Below are positions 26,168 through 34,809 of a DNA stretch of 64,000 nucleotides, one piece after another (position 1 is the stretch's first letter; each line of letters begins with the position of its first letter). The stretch comes from Streptomyces sp. NBC_00237 (GTDB lineage Bacteria > Actinomycetota > Actinomycetes > Streptomycetales > Streptomycetaceae). The translations under genes were made by a program, and so were the position numbers. Under the pieces are notes generated by a model that was given only the letters and a program-made list of their open reading frames with translations, was not told the DNA's origin and made no database searches. The DNA is taken from assembly GCF_026342435.1 (NCBI RefSeq), contig NZ_JAPEMT010000002.1, positions 2,480,001 through 2,544,000 on the forward strand, read 5' to 3'.

Positions 26168-26681
26168 GGGAAGCCTCCCTGGTCTTCAGCCATTTCGCGC
26201 CGATCCCCGCGGTGATCCCGCCGAGGGCCGCACCGGCCGCCACGTCGCTCGGGTAGTGCACGCCGACGACCAGGCGGGACACGCACATCGCGGCGGCCAG
26301 CGGCGGGACGACCTGCTTGCCGAAGGGGCCGAGCGCACCGAGGGCGACGGCCGCCGCGGCGGCCGAGGTGGCGTGCGAGCTGGGGAAGGAGTGCCGGCCC
26401 CGGGTCTTCACCAGGGGCTGGCGGTCGGGGAGTTGGGGGCGGGGACGGCGTACGACGCGCTTGACGCCCATGCTCGCCAGGTGGGCCGCGCCGATCAGTG
26501 CCGTACCGCGCAGCCACGCGCCGCGCCGGTCGCGGTCGACGGCCGCGCCGACGAGTCCGGCGGCCAGCCACAGCGCGCCGTGCTCGCCGCTGAAGGAGAG
26601 GGCTCGGGCGGTGGCGGCCACCCGGGGGTCCGTTCCGCAGTCGCGCATCGCGGACAGCAGACGGTGGTCCACTTCTCGCAT
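26160..26681 (-). CDS. PAP2-family phosphatase, probable polyprenylphosphoryl-ribose-5-phosphate phosphatase
   Basis: A 173-residue membrane phosphatase with the three PAP2 motifs: KRVVRRPRP (KxxxxxxRP), FPSSHAT (PSGH-type, with PSSH) and SRLVVGVHYPSDV (SRxxxxxHxxxD). Position just upstream of and overlapping UbiA mirrors the mycobacterial Rv3807c-Rv3806c pair, where it removes the 5-phosphate from decaprenylphosphoryl ribose. Function is inferred from this pairing. Confidence 0.87.
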   Translation of the reverse strand: MREVDHRLLSAMRDCGTDPRVAATARALSFSGEHGALWLAAGLVGAAVDRDRRGAWLRGTALIGAAHLASMGVKRVVRRPRPQLPDRQPLVKTRGRHSFPSSHATSAAAAAVALGALGPFGKQVVPPLAAAMCVSRLVVGVHYPSDVAAGAALGGITAGIGAKWLKTREASRV

Positions 26682-26763
26682 CTGTCATCCCTTGGATATC
26701 GGTGTGCGTGGCCCGGAGGGGCGCACATCAGGGGTGACTCTTGTCGGGAAAATGCAAATATTC

Positions 26764-26791
26764 ATGACATTTCGTGATGACACTCTGTCAA
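26764..26791 (-). promoter_or_regulatory. Candidate promoter of the PAP2-UbiA-GtrA operon
   Basis: Minus-strand TTGACA (26791-26786) and TGTCAT (26769-26764) are spaced by 16 bases in an AT-rich island. It lies about 80 bases upstream of the PAP2 start and faces away from dprE1, whose promoter must lie in the same 181-base divergent gap. Confidence 0.45.
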
Positions 26792-26862
26792 CCACCCGTT
26801 CCGCTTACGAAACGTGCGATAGGTGACCTAAGAGGTGCTTTCCGGGCGATACGGTCACGCCC

Positions 26863-28239
26863 ATGGCTGACAACACCACGCTCTCCCCCGACGCCGACTC
26901 CTTCGCCTCCGTGACCGGCTGGGGCCGCACCGCCCCCACGACCGCCCTGGTGGTGCGTCCGCGCACGTACGAGGAGGCAGCGGCGGCGGTACGGGGCTGC
27001 GGGGCGCGCGGCTCGATCGCCCGGGGTCTCGGCCGGGCGTACGGCGACGCCGCGCAGAACGCGGGCGGCTCGGTCCTCGACATGACGGGCCTGGACCGCA
27101 TCCGCACCGTCGACGCGGACACCGGGATCGTGGTGTGCGACGCCGGGGTGAGCCTGCACCGGCTGATGGAAGTACTGCTTCCGCTCGGCTGGTTCGTGCC
27201 CGTGACGCCCGGCACCCGCTACGTCACGGTCGGCGGGGCGATCGGCGCGGACATCCACGGCAAGAACCACCACGTCTGTGGCGGCTTCTCCCGGCACGTC
27301 CGCTCGCTCCGGCTCCTGCTCGCGGACGGCGAGGTGCGTGACGTCGTCCCCGGCACGGACCTGTTCGACGCCACGGCCGGCGGCATGGGCCTGACCGGCG
27401 TCATCCTCTCCGCGACCGTCCAGCTCCTGCGCGTCGAGACCTCGCTGATGTCCGTCGACACCGAGCGGGCCACGGACCTCGACGACCTGATGACCCGCCT
27501 CACCGAGACCGACCACCTCTACCGGTACTCCGTCGCCTGGATCGACCTGCTCGCCCGCGGTGCTTCGATGGGCCGCTCCGTCCTCACCCGGGGCGACCAC
27601 GCACCGCTCGACGAGCTGCCCGCCCGCGCCCGTCGCCACCCGCTGACGTTCCGGCCCGGCCAGTTCCCCGGCGCGCCCTCCTTCATCCCCGAGGGGCTGC
27701 TGGGCCGCACGTCCGTCGGCCTCTTCAACGAGCTCTGGTACCGGCGGGCCCCGCGCGCCCGGGTCGGCGAGCTCCAGAAGATCTCGACCTTCTTCCACCC
27801 CCTGGACGGCGTCCCGCACTGGAACCGGATCTACGGGCGCAGCGGCTTCGTCCAGTACCAGTTCGTCGTCCCCTACGGGCAGGAGGAGGCGCTGCGCCGG
27901 ATCGTCGGCCGGATCTCCCGGCACGGCTGCCCCTCCTTCCTCGCCGTACTGAAGCGGTTCGGCGACGGCGACCCCGGCTGGCTGTCCTTCCCGGTCCCCG
28001 GCTGGACGCTCGCCCTGGACATCCCGGCGAACATGCCCCGCCTCGGTGCCTTCCTCGACGAGCTCGACGAGGAGGTCGCCGCCGCCGACGGACGCCTCTA
28101 CCTGGCGAAGGACTCGCGGGTACGCCCCGAGACGCTCGCCGCGATGTACCCGAAGCTGGCCGACTTCCGCGCCCTGCGCGCCGAGCTGGACCCGCACGGG
28201 GTCTTCACCTCGGACCTCTCCCGCCGCCTCGCCCTCTGA
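26863..28239 (+). CDS. dprE1: DprE1: decaprenylphosphoryl-ribose 2'-oxidase (FAD)
   Basis: A 458-residue VAO-type flavoenzyme, close to the ~460 of mycobacterial DprE1. GRAYGDAAQN and TVGGAIGADIHGKNHH are FAD-binding. FLAVLKRFGDGDPGWLSFPVPGW and YLAKDSRVRPETLAAMYPKL form the active-site side, including the lysine of AKDSR. A Cys occurs in HGCPSFLAVLKRF, the region corresponding to the cysteine targeted by benzothiazinones in mycobacteria; exact alignment is needed. It oxidises the C2' hydroxyl of decaprenylphosphoryl ribose. It is followed by dprE2 after 20 bases. Confidence 0.92.
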   Translation: MADNTTLSPDADSFASVTGWGRTAPTTALVVRPRTYEEAAAAVRGCGARGSIARGLGRAYGDAAQNAGGSVLDMTGLDRIRTVDADTGIVVCDAGVSLHRLMEVLLPLGWFVPVTPGTRYVTVGGAIGADIHGKNHHVCGGFSRHVRSLRLLLADGEVRDVVPGTDLFDATAGGMGLTGVILSATVQLLRVETSLMSVDTERATDLDDLMTRLTETDHLYRYSVAWIDLLARGASMGRSVLTRGDHAPLDELPARARRHPLTFRPGQFPGAPSFIPEGLLGRTSVGLFNELWYRRAPRARVGELQKISTFFHPLDGVPHWNRIYGRSGFVQYQFVVPYGQEEALRRIVGRISRHGCPSFLAVLKRFGDGDPGWLSFPVPGWTLALDIPANMPRLGAFLDELDEEVAAADGRLYLAKDSRVRPETLAAMYPKLADFRALRAELDPHGVFTSDLSRRLAL

Positions 28240-28259
28240 TCCTCTTCAAGGAGCTCCCC

Positions 28260-29015
28260 ATGAAGGACGCCTTCGGCGCCCCGCAGTCCCTGCTCGTCCT
28301 CGGCGGCACGTCCGAGATCGGGCTCGCCACCGCCCGCCGCCTGGTCGCGCGCCGCACCCGTACGGTGTGGCTGGCGGGCCGCCCGTCCCCCGCCCTGGAA
28401 GCTGCGGCGACCCAGCTCCGCGAGCTGGGCGCGGAGGTCCGTACGGTCCCCTTCGACGCACTGGACAGCGCCGCGCACGAGGAGGTGCTGGGCAAGGTCT
28501 TCGCGGAGGGCGACATCGACATGGTGCTGATCGCCTTCGGGCTGCTCGGCGACCAGGCCCGCGACGAGGCCGAACCGATGGCGGCCGTCCGGGTCGCCCA
28601 GACCAACTACACGGGGGCCGTCTCGGCGGGCCTGGTCTGCGCGAACGCCCTCCAGGGCCAGGGCCACGGCTCGCTGGTCGTCCTGTCCTCGGTCGCGGGC
28701 GAGAGGGCACGGCGGGCGAACTTCATCTACGGCTCCAGCAAGGCGGGCCTCGACGCGTTCACCCAGGGCCTGGGGGACGCGCTGCACGGGACGGGCGTGC
28801 ACGTGATGGTGGTCAGGCCCGGCTTCGTACGGACGAAGATGACGGAGGGGATGGAGGAGGCCCCGCTCGCCACGACCCCGGAGGCCGTCGCGGAGGCCAT
28901 CGAGGCGGGCCTGCGCAGGCGCGCGGAGGTGGTGTGGGTCCCGGGCGCGCTCAGGGCCGTCATGTCGGCCCTGCGCCACGTCCCGCGCCCCCTCTTCAGG
29001 CAGCTTCCGGTGTAA
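28260..29015 (+). CDS. dprE2: DprE2: decaprenylphosphoryl-2-keto-pentose reductase (SDR)
   Basis: A 251-residue short-chain dehydrogenase starting just after AAGGAG. LVLGGTSEIGLATARRL is the NAD(P)-binding glycine motif. VVLSSVAGER and YGSSKAGLDAF carry the catalytic Ser-Tyr-Lys. VVRPGFVRTKMTEGM is the usual C-terminal cofactor loop. With DprE1 it completes the ribose-to-arabinose epimerisation of the lipid-linked sugar. Length and motif order match mycobacterial DprE2. Confidence 0.92.
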   Translation: MKDAFGAPQSLLVLGGTSEIGLATARRLVARRTRTVWLAGRPSPALEAAATQLRELGAEVRTVPFDALDSAAHEEVLGKVFAEGDIDMVLIAFGLLGDQARDEAEPMAAVRVAQTNYTGAVSAGLVCANALQGQGHGSLVVLSSVAGERARRANFIYGSSKAGLDAFTQGLGDALHGTGVHVMVVRPGFVRTKMTEGMEEAPLATTPEAVAEAIEAGLRRRAEVVWVPGALRAVMSALRHVPRPLFRQLPV

Positions 29016-29034
29016 CGCCCAGGGGCGCGCGACC

Positions 29035-29616
29035 TCAGTGCAGCGCCGGAGCGTCGTACGGCAGCCCCTGTGGAGGCAGATCCCCCTCCGCACACCCGCC
29101 GAAGGCGTAGTCGCACAGCTTCCGCCACACCCCGTCGGCCCCCTGCTCGTACAGCGCGAAGGACTCGCAGGACCACTCGGCGGCGTACGAGGAAAGCTCC
29201 TCGTACGCCCGGTCCATGCCCTCCTCGGCGATCCCGTGGGCGACGGTCACGTGCGGGTGGTACGGGAACTGGAGCTCCCGCACCAGCGGCCCCGACGCGT
29301 CCCGCACCCGCTTCTGCAACCACGCGCACGCGGACGCGCCCTCCACCACCTTCACGAAGACCACCGGCGACAGCGGCCGGAACGTCCCCGTCCCGGACAG
29401 CCGCATCGGGAAGGGCCGCACGGAGTCGGCGAGCGCCGCCAGGTGCGCCTCCACCGCCGGCAGGGCGTCCGCGTCGATCTCGGTCGGCGGCAGCAGCGTG
29501 ACGTGGGTAGGGATGCCATGAGCGGCAGGGTCCCCGAAGGCCGCGCGCCGCTCCTGGAGCAGGCTGCCGTACGGCTCCGGGACCGCGATCGAAACGCCGA
29601 GCGTTACGGTCCCCAC
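29035..29616 (-). CDS. 2'-5' RNA ligase / 2H phosphoesterase superfamily protein
   Basis: A 193-residue protein with two HxT motifs, THVTLLPP (near residue 38) and HPHVTVAHG (near 118), spaced as in the 2H phosphoesterase fold. These histidine pairs cleave or form cyclic phosphodiester bonds of RNA or nucleotides. The C-terminal part is extended and acidic. It is a lone leftward gene just after convergent dprE2, so no pathway link can be read. Confidence 0.88.
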   Translation of the reverse strand: MGTVTLGVSIAVPEPYGSLLQERRAAFGDPAAHGIPTHVTLLPPTEIDADALPAVEAHLAALADSVRPFPMRLSGTGTFRPLSPVVFVKVVEGASACAWLQKRVRDASGPLVRELQFPYHPHVTVAHGIAEEGMDRAYEELSSYAAEWSCESFALYEQGADGVWRKLCDYAFGGCAEGDLPPQGLPYDAPALH

Positions 29617-29756
29617 GTCGTTCTCCTCGTCGTCACTGCCGGGTGGGTGGATGAAGCTTCGCAGTGCAGTGTGGCGGGCGCAGGGGCCTCAGGGCCAGAG
29701 TCCAAGGTCCGGGGCCTGCGGGACAGGCGCCCACCACCGCTGCGTACGGGCGGACC

Positions 29757-30776
29757 TCAGTGCTTGGCGGGCAGGAAACCGATCCGGTCGTACGCCTGGG
29801 CGAGGGTCTCGGCGGCGACCGCGCGGGCCTTCTCGGCGCCCTTGGCGAGGACCGCGTCCAGGGTCTCCGGGTCGTCCAGGTACGCCTGGGTGCGCTCCTT
29901 GAACGGCGTGACGAACTCCACCATCTGCTCGGCCAGGTCCGTCTTGAGGGCGCCGTACATCTTGCCCTCGTACTCCTTCTCCAGCTCGGCGACCGTCTTG
30001 CCGGTGAGGGTGGAGGAGATGGTGAGGAGGTTGGAGACGCCGGGCTTCTCGACGGGGTCGAAGCGGATGACCGTGTCGGTGTCGGTGACCGCGCTCTTGA
30101 CCTTCTTCGCGGTGACCTTCGGCTCGTCCAGGAGGTTGATGAGGCCCTTCGGCGTGGACGCCGACTTGCTCATCTTGATGCTGGGGTCCTGGAGGTCGTA
30201 GATCTTCGCGGTCTCCTTGAGGATGTACGCCTCGGGGACGGTGAAGGTCTCGCCGAGGCGCGCGTTGAAGCGCTCGGCGAGGTCGCGGGTCAGCTCGATG
30301 TGCTGGCGCTGGTCCTCGCCGACGGGGACCTGGTTGGCCTGGTAGAGCAGGATGTCGGCGACCTGGAGGACCGGGTACGTGAACAGGCCGACGGTGGTGC
30401 GGTCGGAGCCCTGCTTGGCGGACTTGTCCTTGAACTGGGTCATCCGGGACGCCTCGCCGAAGCCGGTGAGGCAGTTCATCACCCAGCCGAGCTGGGCGTG
30501 CTCGGGCACGTGGCTCTGCACGAAGAGGGTGCAGCGGTCCGGGTCGAGCCCGGCGGCCAGCAGCTGGGCGGCGGCGAGGCGGGTGTTCGCACGCAGCTCG
30601 GCGGGGTCCTGCGGGATGGTGATGGCGTGCAGGTCCACGACCATGTAGAAGGCGTCGTGCGTGTCTTGCAGAGCCACCCACTGGCGCACGGCGCCGAGGT
30701 AGTTGCCGAGGTGGAACGAGCCTGCGGTGGGCTGGATGCCGGAGAGCACACGGGGTCGAGAGGCCATGTTCATCAT
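29757..30776 (-). CDS. trpS: Tryptophanyl-tRNA synthetase
   Basis: A 339-residue class I synthetase. GIQPTAGSFHLGNYLGA carries the HIGH-like site (HLGN), and IKMSKSAST is the KMSKS loop. QVADILLYQANQVPVGEDQRQH is the tryptophan-adenylate site. It charges tRNA-Trp. Three in-frame ATGs (30776, 30773, 30767) compete; MASRPRVLSG at 30767 would be the shortest. No strong ribosome site separates them. It is divergent from the ornithine aminotransferase gene by about 200 bases. Confidence 0.95.
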   Translation of the reverse strand: MMNMASRPRVLSGIQPTAGSFHLGNYLGAVRQWVALQDTHDAFYMVVDLHAITIPQDPAELRANTRLAAAQLLAAGLDPDRCTLFVQSHVPEHAQLGWVMNCLTGFGEASRMTQFKDKSAKQGSDRTTVGLFTYPVLQVADILLYQANQVPVGEDQRQHIELTRDLAERFNARLGETFTVPEAYILKETAKIYDLQDPSIKMSKSASTPKGLINLLDEPKVTAKKVKSAVTDTDTVIRFDPVEKPGVSNLLTISSTLTGKTVAELEKEYEGKMYGALKTDLAEQMVEFVTPFKERTQAYLDDPETLDAVLAKGAEKARAVAAETLAQAYDRIGFLPAKH

Positions 30777-30977
30777 TCTCTCAGGTGGCGAACCCGACCC
30801 CGTCGGGTGGGCGACCGATGCGCCGCCTCCGGTGCGTCACGTGCGGCAGAACGCCGGAGCGAACCCTGAGAGGGGCGGCAAGGTTTCCGCGCCTCCGCCG
30901 TGACCGACGATAGAAAGGGGCGCCGTCCGCACCTTTCGCAGGACGGCCGTATCCCGTATCTGACGATCGGAGTTCCC

Positions 30978-32210
30978 GTGTCGACAACGGATGCCACCAC
31001 GAACAGCACGAGCACCGCGCGGGCCATCGCCTCCGCGGAGGCGCACAGTGCGCACAACTACCACCCGCTGCCCGTCGTCGTCGCCTCGGCGGAGGGGGCC
31101 TGGATGACCGATGTCGAGGGGCGCCGCTTCCTCGACATGCTCGCCGGGTACTCGGCGCTCAACTTCGGGCACGGCAACCGCCGGCTGCTCGACGCGGCGA
31201 AGGCGCAGCTGGAGAGAGTGACCCTGACGTCGCGGGCCTTCCACCACGACCGGTTCGCCGCGTTCTGCGACGAGCTGGCGGCCCTGTGCGGCATGGAGAT
31301 GGTGCTGCCGATGAACACCGGGGCGGAGGCCGTCGAGACGGCCGTGAAGACCGCCCGCAAGTGGGGCTACCGCGTCAAGGGCGTGCCGGACGGCCGGGCC
31401 AGGATCATCGTCGCCTCGGACAACTTCCACGGCCGTACGACGACGATCGTCAGCTTCTCGACGGACCCGGAGGCACGCGCGGACTACGGCCCCTACACGC
31501 CGGGCTTCGACATCGTTCCGTACGGCGATCTGGCGGCGCTGGAGGCGGCGGTCACGGACGACACGGTGGCCGTGCTCCTCGAACCGATCCAGGGCGAGGC
31601 GGGGGTGCTGGTCCCGCCGCCCGGCTACCTGGCCGGGGTCCGGGAGCTGACCGCCTCCCGCAACGTGCTTTTCGTCGCGGACGAGATCCAGTCGGGTCTG
31701 GGCAGGACCGGGAAGACCTTCGCCTGTGAGCACGAGGGCGTGGTGCCCGACATGTACGTCCTGGGCAAGGCGCTCGGCGGCGGGGTGGTGCCGGTGTCGG
31801 CGGTGGTCTCGTCGGCGGAGGTGCTGGGGGTGTTCAAGGCGGGCGAGCACGGCTCGACGTTCGGCGGGAACCCCCTGGCCTGCGCGGTGGCGCTTGAGGT
31901 CATCGCGATGCTGCGCGGCGGCGAGTACCAGCAGCGGGCCGCCGAGCTGGGCGACCACCTGCACAACGAGCTGAACCTGCTGGTCGGCGGGGGTGCGGTA
32001 CGGGCGGTGCGGGGGCGCGGGCTGTGGGCCGGGGTCGACATCGACCCGGCGCGCGGCACGGGCCGGGAGATCTCGGAGCAGCTGATGGAGAGGGGGGTGC
32101 TGGTGAAGGACACGCACGGGTCGACCATCCGGATCGCCCCGCCGTTGGTGATCAGCAAGGAGGACCTGGACTGGGGGCTGGACCAGCTCCGCGCCGTACT
32201 GGAGGCGTAG
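30978..32210 (+). CDS. rocD: Ornithine aminotransferase-like class III aminotransferase
   Basis: About 410 residues from GTG 30978 with GGAG 6 bases before it. Segments HNYHPLPVVVASAEGAW, NTGAEAVETAVKTARKW, DNFHGRTTTIVSFS, FVADEIQSGLGRTGK and the PLP lysine in VLGKALGGGVVPVSA are those of ornithine-oxo-acid transaminase. It converts ornithine to glutamate semialdehyde in arginine or proline metabolism. No rocF or proline gene is adjacent, though this enzyme is often solitary. Confidence 0.92.
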   Translation: MSTTDATTNSTSTARAIASAEAHSAHNYHPLPVVVASAEGAWMTDVEGRRFLDMLAGYSALNFGHGNRRLLDAAKAQLERVTLTSRAFHHDRFAAFCDELAALCGMEMVLPMNTGAEAVETAVKTARKWGYRVKGVPDGRARIIVASDNFHGRTTTIVSFSTDPEARADYGPYTPGFDIVPYGDLAALEAAVTDDTVAVLLEPIQGEAGVLVPPPGYLAGVRELTASRNVLFVADEIQSGLGRTGKTFACEHEGVVPDMYVLGKALGGGVVPVSAVVSSAEVLGVFKAGEHGSTFGGNPLACAVALEVIAMLRGGEYQQRAAELGDHLHNELNLLVGGGAVRAVRGRGLWAGVDIDPARGTGREISEQLMERGVLVKDTHGSTIRIAPPLVISKEDLDWGLDQLRAVLEA

Positions 32211-32223
32211 GGACCGGCCGGGT

Positions 32224-32277
32224 CGGCCCGGTCAGCCGGGCCGGCCACGTCGGCCCGGTCGGCCCGGTCGGCCCGGT
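32224..32277. terminator. Hairpin plus 9-bp repeats between convergent rocD and GSP-synthase-like gene
   Basis: Stem CGGCCCGG / CCGGGCCG with TCAG loop (32224-32243), followed by three direct CGGCCCGGT units (32251-32277) ending at the GSP-synthase-like gene stop. Both neighbouring genes point towards it, so it likely stops both transcripts. No T-run is present. Confidence 0.6.
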
Positions 32278-33461
32278 CAGAGGATGACGTGGGGCAGGAA
32301 GCGGGCGTACTCGTCCGTGACCGGCCCTGCGGACTCCCGGATCCCGAGCCCGGCCGCCTCGTCCTCGATCACCCAGGCGCCGAGCACGGTGCGGTTGCCG
32401 TCGAAGTCGGGCAGCGGGGCCAGCTCCTGGTAGCAGAGCTTGTCGTGGGTGGGCGCGGGCGGCGGGGAGCCGGGTTCGTGGAGGGTGACTCCGGCGCCCT
32501 CCCTGCCCAGCAGCGGCTTGGCCACGTACCCCTTCTCGTCGGCGAGTTCGCGGGGGCCGTCGAGGTAGGCGGCGAGGAGGTTGGGGTGGCCGGGGTAGAG
32601 CTCCCAGAGGATGGCGAGGAGGGCCTTGTTGGAGAGGAGCATCTTCCAGGCGGGTTCGATCCAGCAGGTGGTGCCGGTGCCGCCGCCGTTGTCGAGGGTG
32701 GACAGCACGTGGGGGCCGAAGCGGTCGGTGGCCAGCCACTCCCACGGGTAGAGCTTGAAGCAGCTGCGGATGAAGCGGAGCTTCTCGTCGACGAAGCGGC
32801 GGGAGAGGCGGTCCCAGCCGATCTGCTCGACGGAGATCGCCTCGGTGCGGATACCGGCCTGTTCGGCGGTCTCGCGCAGATACGCGACCGTCATCAGGTC
32901 CTCGCCGAGCTCGTCGCCGTCGGAGTGCGCGAAGTACAGGGGGCCGGGGGCGAGGAGGCGGGCCTGCCTCTTCCAGGCGTCGACGAGGCGTTCGTGGAGG
33001 GAGTTCCACTGGTCGGCGCCGGGGAACAGCTCCTCCATCCAGAACCACTGCGGGCTGGCGGCCTCGACGAGGGAGGTGGGGGTGTCGGCGTTGTACTCCA
33101 GCATCTTCGCCGGTCCCGTGCCGTCGTAGCGGAGGTCGAACCTGCCGTAGAGGGAGGGGAGTTCGCCGCGGCGGCGCCAGGACTCGGCGATGAGCCCGGC
33201 GAGTTTGGGGTCGGTGATGCCGAGGTCCGCGAAGCGGTCGCTCTCGACGATGTGGGCGGCGGCGGCGAGGCACATGGCGTGCAGCTCCTCGACGACCTCT
33301 TCGAGGGCTTCGACCTCGGGGAGCGTGAAGGAGTAGTAGGCGCTCTCGTCCCAGTAGGGCCGCAGGGAGTCGTCGGGGTAGCGGGTCAGGGGGTAGATGA
33401 CCCCCTGCTCCTCGACGATGCGCTGCCAGTCGGGGCGGGGGGTGGCGGTGTGTCGCTTCAT
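32277..33461 (-). CDS. Glutathionylspermidine-synthase-fold ATP-grasp ligase
   Basis: A 394-residue protein. The N-terminal DWQRIVEEQGVIYPLT, the GRFDLRYDGTGPAKMLEYNADTPTS stretch (substrate and ATP-grasp), IRSCFKLYPWEWLATD, and the late KPLLGREGAGV ATP-binding loop match the C-terminal synthetase domain of Gsp synthase and YgiC/YjfC. These enzymes form a C-N bond between an acid and an amine using ATP. Streptomyces do not make glutathione, so the true substrate must differ. A lipoprotein gene lies directly upstream. Confidence 0.9.
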   Translation of the reverse strand: MKRHTATPRPDWQRIVEEQGVIYPLTRYPDDSLRPYWDESAYYSFTLPEVEALEEVVEELHAMCLAAAAHIVESDRFADLGITDPKLAGLIAESWRRRGELPSLYGRFDLRYDGTGPAKMLEYNADTPTSLVEAASPQWFWMEELFPGADQWNSLHERLVDAWKRQARLLAPGPLYFAHSDGDELGEDLMTVAYLRETAEQAGIRTEAISVEQIGWDRLSRRFVDEKLRFIRSCFKLYPWEWLATDRFGPHVLSTLDNGGGTGTTCWIEPAWKMLLSNKALLAILWELYPGHPNLLAAYLDGPRELADEKGYVAKPLLGREGAGVTLHEPGSPPPAPTHDKLCYQELAPLPDFDGNRTVLGAWVIEDEAAGLGIRESAGPVTDEYARFLPHVIL

Positions 33462-33491
33462 GCGGTGGCCTCTTGGAGGGTGAGCGAGGTC

Positions 33492-33593
33492 GGGCGGGGC
33501 GGGGGCTGCGAAGCATGCCCCCAGGGGCGCGGGGAACTGCGCGACCAGCCACGACGCACCCGCACGCGACGGGGGTCCGGGGCGGAGCCCCGG
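33492..33593. repeat. Dispersed intergenic repeat, copy A
   Basis: The core at 33492-33570 contains CAGGGGCGCGGGGAACTGCG and then CGACCAGCCAC, followed by a tail hairpin GGGGTCCGGGGCGGAGCCCC. A similar core occurs at 46810-46883 in this window. It lies about 30 bases upstream of the GSP-synthase-like start. Confidence 0.85.
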
Positions 33594-33632
33594 CAGTAAG
33601 GGCGGCCCCCAGCAGCACGCGGGAGGAAACCG

Positions 33633-33953
33633 TCAGCCGCCGCCGGAACCGGAGCAGCCGAAGCCGCCCCGGTCGACCGCCTGCTTGTCGAAGCTGCCGC
33701 CCGACACCCGCCTGTTGCTGACGGATCCGCCGTAGTAGTACGCACCGTGGTGCGTCGCGGAGCTTCCGCTGCTGCCCCCGCCGTCGTCATCGTCGTCGCA
33801 CTCGTAGCTGGGCAGCTCTTCCTGGGTGACCGGGTCGACGCAGCGCCGGTCCGGTTCGTCCCCGCAGGAGGTGAGGGTGAGGGCGAGCACTCCCATGCCG
33901 CCGAGCACCACCGTGCTGGACCTCAGTCGTCGCCGTCGCCCTGCCGCTGCCAT
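33633..33953 (-). CDS. Small lipoprotein paired with the GSP-synthase-like gene (YgiB-like context)
   Basis: A 106-residue protein. Twin basic start MAAAGRRRRLR, hydrophobic TVVLGGMGVLALTLTSC with lipobox cysteine at about residue 30, then a short domain with CVDPVTQEELPSYEC, an Asp run, and the C-terminal GGFGCSGSGGG. A Cys-containing lipoprotein with a GGFG-type C-terminus beside a YgiC-type ligase mirrors the E. coli ygiB-ygiC pair (DUF1190 plus ATP-grasp). It could be the ligase substrate or membrane partner (inference). Confidence 0.78.
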   Translation of the reverse strand: MAAAGRRRRLRSSTVVLGGMGVLALTLTSCGDEPDRRCVDPVTQEELPSYECDDDDDGGGSSGSSATHHGAYYYGGSVSNRRVSGGSFDKQAVDRGGFGCSGSGGG

Positions 33954-34307
33954 GCCCGGCCCACTCCCCCGCGTCGTTCACTCGCCACACTGTCTGTCTC
34001 TGGACCGTCGACAGACTAGAGGGCCGCCGGGCCCTGAGGAACGCCAGAACCCGGACCGGGGGGATTTGCCCCGGTGGATGGGGAGGGGGGTTCACGGGCG
34101 GGGCGGGGATTGGTGAGAAAAGTCCGGGATGGTTTACCCTTCATCTATGCGCGGGATCTTCACCCCGCCTCCCCATACCGCCCCGGCCGGTCTCCCCCGT
34201 CCGGCCGGGGCTTCTGTTTCTTCTCCCCTGCCGCCTCTTTTCGCGCGGCCGGGTGATCCTCGGGCCCCGGCGGTGCCCCCGAGGGGCCGGACCTCGTTGC
34301 AGACCGC
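33954..34307. promoter_or_regulatory. Leader region of the STAS gene with terminator-like hairpin and short ORF
   Basis: A perfect 10-bp stem CCCCGGCCGG / CCGGCCGGGG lies at 34181-34210, with a ten-base loop and then CTTCTGTTTCTTCT, resembling an intrinsic terminator about 100 bases before the STAS start. A short open frame (34129 or 34147 to 34311, about 55-60 codons) crosses it and ends in a GTGA overlap with the STAS GTG. This combination suggests attenuation or coupled translation. Evidence is limited to layout. Confidence 0.5.
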
Positions 34308-34697
34308 GTGAACACCACTGCAAGCCCCTCTCACATACTGCCGATCCCCACCCCCGTCCGTACCGGCCGTGGCGTCACGCGGCGCCCGCTGCCCGGCGTC
34401 GTCGCCGCCTGTCGTACCGAGGGCACCACACTGAATGTCGCCGTACAGGGCGAGATCGACCACTTCACCGCCGCCCCGCTGAGTGCGCTGCTCACGTCGG
34501 CGGCGGCGTTCGGACACACCCGGCTGGTGGTCGACGCCTCACGGGTGACGTTCTGCGACTCCGGCTTCCTGAACGCGCTGCTCGCCTGGCGGCGGGGTGG
34601 CCGGAGACTGATCCTGGCCGCCGCGTCCGCCGCCGTGGAACGGCTGCTGCGGGCCAGCCGGAGCGGGAAGCTCCTGATGGAGGAGGCGTTGGGGTAG
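34308..34697 (+). CDS. STAS-domain anti-sigma factor antagonist
   Basis: A 129-residue protein from GTG 34308. The first ~30 residues are a Pro/Thr/Arg-rich tail. The STAS fold follows: TTLNVAVQGEIDHFTAAPLS, LVVDASRVTFCDSGFLNALL (phospho-Ser loop CDSGF, serine present), and RLLRASRSGKLLMEEALG. With Ser at the switch position it can be regulated by an anti-sigma serine kinase, unlike the 1798-2172 homologue. No partner is adjacent on this strand; ATPase-type kinase 36101-36529 is 1.4 kb away. Confidence 0.87.
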   Translation: MNTTASPSHILPIPTPVRTGRGVTRRPLPGVVAACRTEGTTLNVAVQGEIDHFTAAPLSALLTSAAAFGHTRLVVDASRVTFCDSGFLNALLAWRRGGRRLILAAASAAVERLLRASRSGKLLMEEALG

Positions 34698-34809
34698 ACC
34701 CTCGGCGCCACTGGCGACACCTCCGGACCTCCGGCCCCCCGGACTTCGGCCCCCGGCCACCACGCGCACGCTCGCGCGGAGACCGGGGGCCGACGCATGC
34801 CCCGACGGG

